Origin: an uncultured Selenomonadaceae bacterium
GTDB taxonomy: Bacteria > Bacillota > Negativicutes > Selenomonadales > Selenomonadaceae
DNA length: 49,615 nucleotides
Direction: 5' to 3'
NCBI GenBank assembly: GCA_905234705.1
Contig: CAJOIB010000003.1
Coordinates: 1 to 49,615, forward strand
Under the pieces are notes generated by a model. That model saw only the letters and a program-made list of their open reading frames with translations, was not told the origin of the DNA and searched no databases. Within the stretch, counting starts at the first letter, position 1; every line of letters starts with the position of its first letter. Shown in pieces: positions 24,024 to 32,668 of the stretch. Position numbers and translations under genes: made by a program.

Positions 24024-24443
24024 GTGCAGGTAGTGAAGTACGTATTTCAGCCGCACGGCGACGAACGCGGACAGTTGGTTGCTTTGGAAGAATTTAAAGA
24101 TATTCCATTTCGTATCAAACGCGTGTATTATATGTACGATACGGTTGACGGCGTTGTTCGCGGCAAGCACGCTCATAAAACTTTGCAACAGATTTTAGTT
24201 TGCATTCACGGCAGCTGTAAAATTCGTTTGGACAATGGCAGCGAAAAAAAAATTGTGCCGCTTGAGAAACCGTATGAAGGGCTTTACGTTGCAAATAATA
24301 TGTGGCGCGAAATGTACGATTTTTCGCCAGGCGCGGTGCTTTTAGTTTTCGCGTCCGAACTTTATGACGAGAGCGATTATATCCGCGACTACGACGAATT
24401 TTTGAATTTTGTTAAGGAGCGTAAAAATAACGGTGAAAATTGA
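24024..24443 (+). CDS. fdtA: dTDP-4-oxo-6-deoxyhexose 3,4-ketoisomerase (FdtA/QdtA, WxcM-like cupin)
   Basis: 139 residues, single cupin. The family pattern is well preserved: [24 protein letters not shown], the catalytic [29 protein letters not shown] and [14 protein letters not shown]. These enzymes move the keto group from C4 to C3 of dTDP-4-keto-6-deoxyglucose before amination. GTG start with GAGGTGAG upstream, 4 bp after the glycosyltransferase stop. Whether the product is the Fuc (FdtA) or Qui (QdtA) epimer cannot be told by eye. Confidence 0.85.
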   Translation: MQVVKYVFQPHGDERGQLVALEEFKDIPFRIKRVYYMYDTVDGVVRGKHAHKTLQQILVCIHGSCKIRLDNGSEKKIVPLEKPYEGLYVANNMWREMYDFSPGAVLLVFASELYDESDYIRDYDEFLNFVKERKNNGEN

Positions 24444-25521
24444 TTTAGCGGTATTAGGGCGGCAATTTGAATTGCACCAGGCGGAATATGAGGCGGCGGC
24501 GCTTAGGGCGTTGCGGTCGGGCTGGTACATTCTTGGTCACGAGCTGGAAAATTTTGAGCGCGAATTTGCCGATTATCTTGGTGTGAAATTTTGCGTTGGC
24601 GTAAATTCTGGGCTTGACGCTTTGACATTAGCGGTTCGGGCGCTAAAAATTGGCGCGGGCGATGAAGTCATTGTTCAGGCAAATACTTACATTGCAACGG
24701 TTTTAGCCATTACTGAAAATGGAGCGACGCCGATTTTTATTGAGCCGGACGAATTTTATAATTTGGACGCCGAGAAAATTGAATCTGCCATTACTGAAAA
24801 GACGCGCGCAATTATGGTCGTGCATTTGTATGGGCAAGCGTCGAATATGAGCAAAATCTGCGCGATAGCCGAAAAATATAATCTGCCGCTGATTGAAGAT
24901 TGCGCGCAATCTCACGGTGCTAAATTCGCTGGCAAAATGACCGGCACTTTTGGCATTGGCTGTTTTAGTTTTTATCCGACGAAAAATCTTGGCGCATTTG
25001 GAGATTCTGGCGCGGTTGTGACTGACGATGAAAATTTTGCTAAAACGATTAAAATGCTCCGGAATTACGGCAGCGAAATTAAATATCATAATAAGCTTGA
25101 AGGCGTCAATTCGCGGCTCGATGAAATCCAAGCGGCACTTTTGCGCGTGAAACTTTCGCACTTGGACGAACTTAACAGCGAGCGAAAAAATATTGCCGCC
25201 CGATACTTGCGCGAGATTTCCAATCCCAAAATTATCCTGCCGAAAATCCGTGAAGGCGCGGAGCACGTTTGGCATCAATTCGTCGTTCGTACAGAAAATC
25301 GCGCAGATTTCCAAGCTTATCTTGAAAAAAATAATATTAAAACTGTGATTCATTATCCGATACCGCCGCATTTGTCGGAATGTTATCAGCGGCTCGGCTA
25401 TAAGCGCGGCGATTTTCCCATTGCTGAGAAATTTGCTGATGAAGTTTTAAGTATGCCGATATTTAACGGTATGACTGCGGCTGAAGTCGATTACGTGATT
25501 GAAGTTTTGAATAAATATTGA
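24433..25521 (+). CDS. fdtB: DegT/DnrJ/EryC1-family sugar-nucleotide 3-aminotransferase (FdtB/QdtB-like)
   Basis: 362 residues. PLP-dependent aminotransferase: [20 protein letters not shown] at the N-terminus, [18 protein letters not shown] (PLP ring stacking), and the Schiff-base Lys in [18 protein letters not shown]. Paired with FdtA it should form dTDP-3-amino-3,6-dideoxyhexose from the 3-keto sugar. GTG start inside the last 11 bp of fdtA is preferred, since its reading frame has AAGGAG upstream. The N-acetyltransferase that completes the sugar (FdtC/QdtC) and rmlAB are not in the window. Confidence 0.88.
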   Translation: MKIDLAVLGRQFELHQAEYEAAALRALRSGWYILGHELENFEREFADYLGVKFCVGVNSGLDALTLAVRALKIGAGDEVIVQANTYIATVLAITENGATPIFIEPDEFYNLDAEKIESAITEKTRAIMVVHLYGQASNMSKICAIAEKYNLPLIEDCAQSHGAKFAGKMTGTFGIGCFSFYPTKNLGAFGDSGAVVTDDENFAKTIKMLRNYGSEIKYHNKLEGVNSRLDEIQAALLRVKLSHLDELNSERKNIAARYLREISNPKIILPKIREGAEHVWHQFVVRTENRADFQAYLEKNNIKTVIHYPIPPHLSECYQRLGYKRGDFPIAEKFADEVLSMPIFNGMTAAEVDYVIEVLNKY

Positions 25522-25533
25522 GGAGTTGAAAAT

Positions 25534-26322
25534 TTGCAGGATACGCGGGAAAAAATAATTCGCTACTACAAAGGCACTGAGGGCGAACAAATGGCGATTA
25601 AGCTGGTAGATTTTGCCGGTCAAGCTATTAAAAATCGCAAATACAAGCTGAGCGGGTTTCTGACGCCGTTTGAGCAGGAAATGGCGAATACTATTGCCAA
25701 CAGCCTTGGTGAGTTGAATGTTGAATTTGACGGCGGCTATATCGGCGCGGAAAGGCAACGCGCGGCTTTTTGTCATACGGATTTTGTTGGTACGCCGGCG
25801 TTTGAAATTGCGGTTATCAAAGCTGAATGGAACGGCGAATTTGCGCGGCTCAGTCATCGCGACGTTCTTGGCTCGATTTTGAGTTTGGGCGTCAATCGCG
25901 AAATTGTCGGCGATATTATTGCCACGAAAGAATTTGCCAAAATCCTTGTCGATAAAAAAATGGCTGATTATTTCGTTGCGAATTTGAAAAGGATTGGCGA
26001 CGCGGGCGTTGAAACTACGCTTGATGAACTTTCGGAAATTGCGCCCAAAGAAGAGCGCGTTAAGGAAATTAGCGCAACGGTTGCGTCTTTGCGCGTTGAT
26101 TCTATCGCCGCCGCTGGTTTTGGAATGTCGCGCAGTAAAATGGCGGCTGAAATTGACGCGGAAAAAGTTCAGCTGAATTGGCAAACCGTGAAAAATGCGG
26201 CGCAGTCAATTAAGGCTGGCGACGTTTTGAGTATGCGCGGGCGCGGGCGGCTGGAAGTTTCGGAAATTCGCGGGCAAACTAAAAAAGGACGAATCGGCGT
26301 CCTGCTCAAAAGATTTTTTTAA
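25534..26322 (+). CDS. ylmH: YlmH-type RNA-binding protein with S4 domain
   Basis: 262 residues. The N-terminal 180 residues match YlmH (FLTPFEQEMAN, RAAFCHTDFVG-like segment, ALxHRDVLGSILSLGVNRE in the form LSHRDVLGSILSLG). The C-terminal S4 fold spans about residues 184-250 (R-V-D-S-I-A-A-A-G-F-G-M-S-R). YlmH binds ribosomal RNA and rescues stalled 50S subunits in Bacillus. TTG start eight bases after GAGGAG. It returns the operon to the standard ylm order after the sugar cassette. Confidence 0.9.
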   Translation: MQDTREKIIRYYKGTEGEQMAIKLVDFAGQAIKNRKYKLSGFLTPFEQEMANTIANSLGELNVEFDGGYIGAERQRAAFCHTDFVGTPAFEIAVIKAEWNGEFARLSHRDVLGSILSLGVNREIVGDIIATKEFAKILVDKKMADYFVANLKRIGDAGVETTLDELSEIAPKEERVKEISATVASLRVDSIAAAGFGMSRSKMAAEIDAEKVQLNWQTVKNAAQSIKAGDVLSMRGRGRLEVSEIRGQTKKGRIGVLLKRFF

Positions 26323-26337
26323 TAGGAGGCAATGCCG

Positions 26338-27081
26338 GTGCTTACGCCAATGGATATTCACAATCACGAATTTAAGAAAAGTTTTCGCGGCTACAATGAA
26401 AATGAAGTCGACGAATTTCTTGACAGGATTGTGAGCGATTACGAAAAAGTTCTGCGCGAAAATGAAAAACTCAAAGAGCGCGCCAATCTCAACGAAAAGG
26501 AAATTAGCCATTACAAAAGTTTGGAACAAAATCTGCAGGATACCTTAATGGTCGCGCAGAAAACCGCCGAGGAAGTTATAAATTCGGCGCGGAAAAATGC
26601 TAAGGAAATGCGCGAAAACGCCACTAACGAGGCTCAAAGCGTCCACGAAAATACTATGCGCGAAGCCCAAAATATTCGCGTGCAGGCGCAACTCGACGCC
26701 AAACAGCGCGTTGATGAGGCGGCGAATAAACTTCACGCCGTCGTCCTTGAGTATGACAGAATCGTTCGCGAAAAAAACGCGTTCCTGCTCAAAATGCGTA
26801 CCGCGCTTGAATCCGAACTCGCCGTTATTACGCAACTGCTCGCGTCAATTCCTGGTCCAAATGAATCTGAATCTATCAAAGCCGCCGCGCTCAAAGTCGA
26901 ACAAAGTTTGCGCGTTTATGAAAATATAACTTCGCCCATTGCCAAAGTCGAAACTCCGGCTAAACCTAAGCCCGCTGAACCTGCCGCTAAATCTGCCGCA
27001 ATTACTAAAACTGCTGACACTAAAAAATCTGACGCCGCCAAAGATAAATTAGACGAAACCGTTGTTATTAAGAAAAATTGA
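26338..27081 (+). CDS. divIVA: Cell division/polarity protein DivIVA
   Basis: 247 residues. N-terminal lipid-binding domain LTPMDIHNHEFKKSFRGYNE followed by EVDEFLDRIVSDYEKVLREN, then a long coiled coil (about 30-190), and a Lys/Ala/Pro-rich tail that is probably disordered. DivIVA binds curved membrane at septa and poles and recruits division or wall enzymes. GTG at 26338 is eight bases after AGGAGG and gives the normal N-terminus; an ATG 6 bp upstream is too close to that site. lspA follows at 10 bp. Confidence 0.93.
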   Translation: MLTPMDIHNHEFKKSFRGYNENEVDEFLDRIVSDYEKVLRENEKLKERANLNEKEISHYKSLEQNLQDTLMVAQKTAEEVINSARKNAKEMRENATNEAQSVHENTMREAQNIRVQAQLDAKQRVDEAANKLHAVVLEYDRIVREKNAFLLKMRTALESELAVITQLLASIPGPNESESIKAAALKVEQSLRVYENITSPIAKVETPAKPKPAEPAAKSAAITKTADTKKSDAAKDKLDETVVIKKN

Positions 27082-27091
27082 GGCGTCAACC

Positions 27092-27619
27092 GTGAAAGCT
27101 GTTATCAACTTCCTAAAAAAAGTTTTGCTCGTCATTGAATTATTTTTCGTGATACTAATCGTACATTGGGAAAAAGTTTTGTTCGTGGGAATAATCGCGC
27201 TCGACCAATTTTCAAAGCTAAAAATCGTCCAGTCAATGTCGCTCGGCGAATCAATCCCCATACTCGGAAATTTTTTCCGCTTCACATACGTACTAAACCC
27301 CGGCGCGGCATTTGGAATTTTGCCCAATCAGCGGGTATTTTTTTTGGTAATAGGCGCGGCGTTGTTAATTTCATTCGCATATTTTTTCCCGAAAATCAAC
27401 AAACGCAATCGGCTTTTAAAATTTGGCTGGATAAGTTTGGTGAGCGGCTCGACGGCAAATCTGATTGACAGGGTGCAAACCGGCAAGGTGATAGATTTTT
27501 TTGATTTTGGATTCGGCGCGATTTTCAATGTGGCGGACGTGGCGATTGTCAGCGGTATGCTCATAATGATTTACATTGTAACTTTTAAAATGGACGACGA
27601 CGAAAGGGCGCGGCGATGA
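27092..27619 (+). CDS. lspA: Lipoprotein signal peptidase (signal peptidase II)
   Basis: 175 residues from GTG 27092 (GAGGCG site); an upstream in-frame start lies in divIVA. Four membrane segments. LDQFSK, NPGAAFG, TANLIDRV and FNVADVAIVSG are the conserved blocks, with the two catalytic Asp residues in the last two. It cleaves prolipoproteins before the lipidated Cys. The last 90 bp, including the stop, recur 128 bp downstream, which produces a short chimeric frame (27616-27747) before rluD. Confidence 0.93.
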   Translation: MKAVINFLKKVLLVIELFFVILIVHWEKVLFVGIIALDQFSKLKIVQSMSLGESIPILGNFFRFTYVLNPGAAFGILPNQRVFFLVIGAALLISFAYFFPKINKRNRLLKFGWISLVSGSTANLIDRVQTGKVIDFFDFGFGAIFNVADVAIVSGMLIMIYIVTFKMDDDERARR

Positions 27620-27756
27620 ATTTTACAGATAAATTTACATTTCTTATCAAAAATTTTTCTTCAAATGTGGCGATTGTCAGCGGTATGCTCATAATGATTT
27701 ACATTGTAACTTTTAAAATGGACGACGACGAAAGGGCGCGGCGATGAATTTTACAG
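27539..27756 (+). repeat. 90-bp direct repeat at the lspA-rluD junction
   Basis: 27539-27628 and 27667-27756 are identical over 90 bp and separated by 38 unique, AT-rich bp. Each copy holds the last 26 codons or so of lspA plus the first 13 bp of rluD. The first rluD-like ATG (27616) opens a 43-codon frame that reads into the second lspA tail; the second ATG (27744) starts the real rluD. Since the matching stretch is shorter than the 128-bp offset, it is not a plain tandem duplication. Confidence 0.9.
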
Positions 27757-28652
27757 TTGAAGGCGCGGCTAAAAATTTGCGGCTGGATATTTATTTGAGT
27801 GAGAAATTTCCGGATTGGTCGCGTTCGCACATTCAAAAAATTATTGGCGACGGCGTTGTTATTGTCGATGAAAAAATTGTTAAGCCGAGTTTGAAATTGG
27901 CGGGCGGCGAAAAAATTTTCATTGGCGAAATTGAAACTGCTGACGCAGAATATTTGCCGGAGAATTTGCCGCTTGACATTTTGTACGAAGACGGCGATAT
28001 TATTGTGGTGAATAAGGCGCGCGGAATGACTGTGCACCCTGCCGATACCGTGAAGTCTGGCACGCTGGTTAATGCGCTGCTTTTTCACTGTAAAGATTTA
28101 TCGGGGATTAACGGCGTCAGGCGTCCTGGCATTGTTCACCGGCTCGACAAGGATACTTCGGGCGTTATGGTCGTTGCGAAAAATGATTTGGCGCATGTGA
28201 ATTTGGCTGAGCAGATTAAAAACAAAGTTGCCACGCGAAAATATTTTGCGATAGTTCACGGCGTGATTGTTGACAACGCAGGAATTATTAACGGCGCGAT
28301 TGGGCGCGATAAAATCGACCGGCAAAAAATGGCGATTATGGCGGGCGGCAAACCGGCTGTGACTGAGTTTAAAGTTTTGGAACGGTTTAAAAATTTTACC
28401 TACATTGAATGCAAACTTCAGACCGGCAGAACTCATCAAATCCGCGTGCATATGGCGGCGATTGGACATCCGCTTTTGGGCGATACTAAATACACTGCGC
28501 GAAAAAATATTTTTGAAATAAGCGGACAGGCTTTGCACTCGCATACATTGAGTTTGATTCACCCCGCAACCAATGAGCGTATGAATTTCACTGCGCCGCT
28601 GCCAAATGATATGGCGAAAATTTTAAAGCAGCTGGAGGAATCGAATGTTTAA
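27744..28652 (+). CDS. rluD: Ribosomal large subunit pseudouridine synthase (RluD family)
   Basis: 302 residues. N-terminal S4 RNA-binding domain (about 12-62), then the RluA-type synthase with VHRLDKDTSG (catalytic Asp135), KLQTGRTHQIRVHMA and GHPLLGDTKY. It isomerises uridines of 23S rRNA helix 69 in E. coli; exact sites here are unknown. It completes the common divIVA-lspA-rluD order. The 3' end overlaps the DUF47 gene by 8 bp. Confidence 0.93.
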   Translation: MNFTVEGAAKNLRLDIYLSEKFPDWSRSHIQKIIGDGVVIVDEKIVKPSLKLAGGEKIFIGEIETADAEYLPENLPLDILYEDGDIIVVNKARGMTVHPADTVKSGTLVNALLFHCKDLSGINGVRRPGIVHRLDKDTSGVMVVAKNDLAHVNLAEQIKNKVATRKYFAIVHGVIVDNAGIINGAIGRDKIDRQKMAIMAGGKPAVTEFKVLERFKNFTYIECKLQTGRTHQIRVHMAAIGHPLLGDTKYTARKNIFEISGQALHSHTLSLIHPATNERMNFTAPLPNDMAKILKQLEESNV

Positions 28653-29301
28653 TTTTTCCCGCAAGGACACTGAGTTTTTCGATTTATTTTTGGAGAACGC
28701 GAAATATTTTCACCTGGGCGCGGTTTTGCTCGACGAAGTCATTAAAGACCCAAATAAAACTTTTGAGCGTATTGAAGAAATTCTTGGGCTTGAATCCGCC
28801 GCCGACGAAGTTAACGAACGCATTATCGCCAAGCTGAATCTGAGTTTCATTACGCCAATTGACCGCGAAGATATTTATATGATAGCTAGCGAATTGGCAA
28901 CGGGCGTTGATATGTTGCACGACGCGCTCCAGCGAATTATTATGTACCACGCCGGACACGCCACTGAAAAATCCGCGCGAATGACTAAGCTTTTGGTTGA
29001 CAGCACGAATGAACTTTTGCGCGCCTTTGAACTTATGAAAAATATCAAGAAGAATCAGCGCGAAATGCTTGACGCGGTTCACAAAGTTGCCGATTACGAG
29101 GGCAAGGGCGATCACATTTACCGCGAAGATATTGGGATTTTATTTGACGAGGCGGAAGTTGCGGCTAAGGAACACGGCGCGAGCAAGGCTGTTATTCACC
29201 TTATCAAATGGAAAGATATTCTTGAAGACCTTGAACAGACGCTTGACCATTGTAAAAAAATCGCTGAAATGATTCGCGGGGTGGTTATGAAATATGCTTG
29301 A
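28645..29301 (+). CDS. DUF47 (PhoU-like) phosphate transport regulator
   Basis: 218 residues, all-helical. TPIDREDIYMIASELATGVD and DILEDLEQTLDHCKKIAEMIRG are family signatures with acidic metal-binding clusters. Members are encoded beside Pit permeases and probably modulate them. Overlaps rluD by 8 bp and pit by 8 bp, so the pair is translationally coupled. Confidence 0.9.
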   Translation: MFNFSRKDTEFFDLFLENAKYFHLGAVLLDEVIKDPNKTFERIEEILGLESAADEVNERIIAKLNLSFITPIDREDIYMIASELATGVDMLHDALQRIIMYHAGHATEKSARMTKLLVDSTNELLRAFELMKNIKKNQREMLDAVHKVADYEGKGDHIYREDIGILFDEAEVAAKEHGASKAVIHLIKWKDILEDLEQTLDHCKKIAEMIRGVVMKYA

Positions 29302-30292
29302 ATTGCAGTACTTAATTTTCACGGTAATAATTTTGGCGCTGGCGTTCGACTTCATAAACGGCTTCCACGATACGGCAAACGCGATAGCAACTTCAGTATC
29401 AACACGCGCACTTTATCCGACCCACGCAATTATTATGGCGGCGGGTCTAAATTTTTTTGGGGCAATGTTTTCAACGGGTGTTGCGAAAACGATTGGCGGC
29501 GACATTGTCAGTTCGGCTAATATTGTTGACGAAAAAATAATTATCGCGGCGCTTTTCGGAGCAATTATTTGGAATTTGTTAACGTGGTGGTTCGGTATTC
29601 CTTCGAGTTCGTCTCACGCTTTGGTTGGCGGCTTAATTGGCGCGGTTTTAATTTCTGTCGGCGCTGAAGGTTTGAATTGGAATGGCATTGGCAAAATTGT
29701 TGTGGCGCTGATAGCTTCGCCGTGCGTTGCGATTGTTACCGGCGTTATCGTGATGAATATTTTATTTAGGCTGTTTGGGAATTTCAGCCCGCACGCTGTG
29801 AACGACGGATTTAGGCGAATGCAAATATTATCGGCGGCGACAATGGCATTTTCACACGGCTCGAATGACGCGCAAAAATCTATGGGAATAATAACGCTGG
29901 CACTTTTCAGCGGCGGATTTATCAGTGAATTTGAAGTTCCAACTTATGTAAAAATACTCTGCGCGACGGCAATGGCGATAGGAACTGCAACGGGCGGCTG
30001 GCGAATAATAAAGACAATCGGCGGGAAAATCTTCAAGCTAGAGCCGATAAGCGGCTTTGCGGCGGATTTAAATTCGTCAATCGTGGTATTCAGTGCGACG
30101 CTGTTACATTTGCCGGTTTCGACAACGCACGTAGTTTCCGGTTCGATAATGGGCGTAGGCACGGCTAAACGGGTTAACGCGGTACATTGGGGCGTAGCTC
30201 AAGAAATGGTCAAGGCGTGGATTATGACGATACCGCTGACAGCGCTGATGGGCGCGGGCGCATATTACGCGGTGGATTTTATTTTTGATTGA
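29294..30292 (+). CDS. pit: Low-affinity inorganic phosphate transporter, PiT family
   Basis: 332 residues, about ten membrane helices. The duplicated PiT signatures are FDFINGFHDTANAIATSVST near the N-terminus and FSHGSNDAQKSMG in the middle, with PSSSSHALVGG and PVSTTHVVSGS. It imports phosphate, probably as a metal-phosphate complex with protons. Shorter than E. coli PitA, as is common in Bacillota. Paired with DUF47. Confidence 0.93.
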   Translation: MLELQYLIFTVIILALAFDFINGFHDTANAIATSVSTRALYPTHAIIMAAGLNFFGAMFSTGVAKTIGGDIVSSANIVDEKIIIAALFGAIIWNLLTWWFGIPSSSSHALVGGLIGAVLISVGAEGLNWNGIGKIVVALIASPCVAIVTGVIVMNILFRLFGNFSPHAVNDGFRRMQILSAATMAFSHGSNDAQKSMGIITLALFSGGFISEFEVPTYVKILCATAMAIGTATGGWRIIKTIGGKIFKLEPISGFAADLNSSIVVFSATLLHLPVSTTHVVSGSIMGVGTAKRVNAVHWGVAQEMVKAWIMTIPLTALMGAGAYYAVDFIFD

Positions 30293-30302
30293 GGTGAGGA
30301 TT

Positions 30303-31094
30303 TTGAAAGTGGCGTTTTTCGACTCAGGGATAGGCGGGCTGTCGGTATTGCACCACGCGATGAAAATTTTGCCGAATGAAGAATTTATATTTTACGCGGA
30401 CGAAGACAATGTACCGTACGGCACAAAGACGCAGGAGCAAGTTTTAGAATACGTGGCGGAAGCGTTTAAATTTTTAGTCGCGCAGGACGTAGGCGCAATA
30501 GTTGTCGCGTGCAATACGGCAACTTCGGCGGCAGTACGGGCGATGCGTGAAAAATATTCGCTGCCAATAGTTGGAATGGAACCGGCGATAAAGCGGGCGC
30601 TAGATTTATTTCCTGCGCGAAAAGTTTTAGTGACGGCAACGGAAATTACAATCACGGGCGAAAAACTTCAAGCATTAATCGACAGATTGAACGCGCGGGA
30701 ATTTGCAGAATTGCGGGCGTTATCGGAGTTGGTTGAATTTGCGGAGCGAATGGAATTTAATTCGGCGGCGGTAGAAAATTATCTGCGCGAAGAATTTTCA
30801 GCGTACGACTTCAGTGAATTTTCGTCAGTTGTTTTGGGCTGCACGCACTTCAATTATTTTAAAGACACAATGCGAAAAATTTTGCCAGCGCATATAAAAT
30901 TTTTGGACGGCAACGAAGGTACATTGAATCAGCTGATACGCTTAGCTGGTTTAGTGAAAAGTGAAAAATCACTAGCCACTAACCACCAACCACTAATCAC
31001 TTACTACTACTCCGGCAGAAAGGTAACTTCGACTAAAGAGTTGACGCGACTGAAAAAATATTTGCAACGGCTCGACGAAATGTATTTGATTTGA
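30303..31094 (+). CDS. murI: Glutamate racemase
   Basis: 263 residues. It supplies D-glutamate for peptidoglycan. Catalytic Cys70 (VACNTATS) and Cys180 (LGCTHF), and FFDSGIGGLSVL at the start. TTG 30303 follows GAGGTGAGGATT and gives the normal N-terminus; the in-frame TTG at 30285 lies inside pit. Residues 215-238 are encoded by a heptamer-rich inverted repeat, see the separate entry; homologues have a variable linker there, followed by the conserved YYYSG. Confidence 0.93.
   Translation: MKVAFFDSGIGGLSVLHHAMKILPNEEFIFYADEDNVPYGTKTQEQVLEYVAEAFKFLVAQDVGAIVVACNTATSAAVRAMREKYSLPIVGMEPAIKRALDLFPARKVLVTATEITITGEKLQALIDRLNAREFAELRALSELVEFAERMEFNSAAVENYLREEFSAYDFSEFSSVVLGCTHFNYFKDTMRKILPAHIKFLDGNEGTLNQLIRLAGLVKSEKSLATNHQPLITYYYSGRKVTSTKELTRLKKYLQRLDEMYLI
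30949..31012 (+). repeat. Heptamer-rich inverted repeat inside murI
   Basis: AGTGAAAAGTG followed by repeated CACTAACCAC/CACTAATCAC units, with AGTGA/TCACT pairing. On the opposite strand it is GTGGTTAGTGG-like, as in the intergenic copies at 8382 and 9541. It stays in frame and encodes a linker, so the repeat appears tolerated within a coding sequence. Confidence 0.6.
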
Positions 31095-31103
31095 GGTGCG
31101 GAA

Positions 31104-32585
31104 ATGGTATATTTAATGGGCGCAGGACCAGGCGACGCGGGGCTTTTGACAGTGAAGGCGCGCGAAATTTTAGAGGCGGCTGACGTTGTGATTTACGACC
31201 GGCTTGCTGACGAAAAAATTTTGAGATACGCTGACAATGCGGAAAAAATTTATGTTGGCAAATCGGCTGGGCAACATACTTTAACGCAGACTGAAATTAA
31301 TAAATTGCTGGTTGAAAAAGCTAAGACTGCGAAAAATATTGTGCGGCTCAAAGGCGGAGATCCATTTGTATTTGGGCGCGGCGGCGAAGAGGCGCTTTTT
31401 CTGCGCGAAAATGGCGTTGACTTTGAAATAATTTCAGGCGTCACGAGCGCTATTGCAGTTCCGGCGTACGCGGGCATTCCGGTTACTCATCGCGGCGTTG
31501 CGACTTCATTTGCCGTTGTCACAGGGCATGAAGACCCCGCTAAATCTGAATCGAGTATTCGCTGGGATAAAATTTCGACTGCCGCCGATACGCTGATTTT
31601 TTTAATGGGAATTGCTAACTTGCCGAAAATCACCGCGAAATTGATTGAGAACGGTCGCGCAGGCAATACTCCGGCGGCTGTCATTCGCAACGGCACGAAA
31701 CCCGCGCAGGAAGTTTTGATAACCACGCTGGAAAATGCGGCGGCTGATGTTGAGAAAAATAAAATCGCTCCGCCCGCAATTTTCGTTGTCGGCGAAGTCG
31801 TTAATCTGCGCGAAAATCTGAAATGGTTCGACAGTAAAATTTTGTTCGGCAAAAAAATTCTTGTGACTCGAACGCGCGAACAGGCGTCGAAACTTAGTGA
31901 AAAACTTGAAAATCTCGGCGCTGAAGTTATCGAATTTCCCACAATAAAAATTGCCGCGCCTACTGACAATTTCAAAAGTCTGGACGCGGCTATTTCTGAT
32001 ATTAAAAATTTTGACTGGGTGATTTTCACCAGCGCTAATGGCGTTGAGAAATTTTTTGAGCGGCTGAAATTTTTTAAGCTGGACGCGCGCGCTTTGGGCA
32101 ATGCGAAAGTGGCTGTGATTGGCTCTGCGACCGCTGAAAAACTTTTACACTATGGAATTGCGGCTGATATTATTCCCGCCGAATTTCGCGCAGAAGGGCT
32201 GATTGACGCGCTGAAAAATCTTGTTGCCGGTAAGAAAATTTTAATCGCTCGCGCAGAAATCGCCCGTGATATTTTGCCGATTGAACTGAAAAAATTTGGC
32301 GCTGATGTAACAGTTGCCGCTGCTTATAAAACCATTCCCGCCGAAAATTCCGCCAAGATTGATTTTAACCAGATTGACATTGTGACGTTTACAAGTTCCT
32401 CGACGGTTGAAAATTTTGTTGCGGCAGTTGGCGCTGAAATTTTGTCGAAAGTTAAAATTGCGGCGATTGGTCCGATAACTGCTGGCACTTTGAAAAAATT
32501 TGGCGTTGAGGCTGATATTATCGCGCAAGAATTTACGATTGACGGGCTGGTCGACGCCATTAAAGCCGCATACGAGCCATTTTAA
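31104..32585 (+). CDS. cobA-hemD: Fused uroporphyrinogen-III C-methyltransferase and uroporphyrinogen-III synthase
   Basis: 493 residues. Residues 1-243 are the SAM-dependent methylase (GAGPGDAGLLTVKA, RLKGGDPFVFGRGGEE, GIPVTHRGVATSF); about 248-493 is HemD (KKILVTRTREQASKLSEKLE, FTSANGVEKF, FTSSSTVENF). The fusion makes uroporphyrinogen III and then precorrin-2 for siroheme or cobalamin. ATG with GAGGTGCGG site. It lies tail to tail with the sulfite reductase gene, whose siroheme it would help supply. Confidence 0.94.
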   Translation: MVYLMGAGPGDAGLLTVKAREILEAADVVIYDRLADEKILRYADNAEKIYVGKSAGQHTLTQTEINKLLVEKAKTAKNIVRLKGGDPFVFGRGGEEALFLRENGVDFEIISGVTSAIAVPAYAGIPVTHRGVATSFAVVTGHEDPAKSESSIRWDKISTAADTLIFLMGIANLPKITAKLIENGRAGNTPAAVIRNGTKPAQEVLITTLENAAADVEKNKIAPPAIFVVGEVVNLRENLKWFDSKILFGKKILVTRTREQASKLSEKLENLGAEVIEFPTIKIAAPTDNFKSLDAAISDIKNFDWVIFTSANGVEKFFERLKFFKLDARALGNAKVAVIGSATAEKLLHYGIAADIIPAEFRAEGLIDALKNLVAGKKILIARAEIARDILPIELKKFGADVTVAAAYKTIPAENSAKIDFNQIDIVTFTSSSTVENFVAAVGAEILSKVKIAAIGPITAGTLKKFGVEADIIAQEFTIDGLVDAIKAAYEPF

Positions 32586-32668
32586 AGCATTTTTTTCTTC
32601 ATAGTGTTTTTGTACTAAAAATTGTTTACAATGGCGTTAACGGGCTTCTAGTGAGTTAAAAACAGCTT

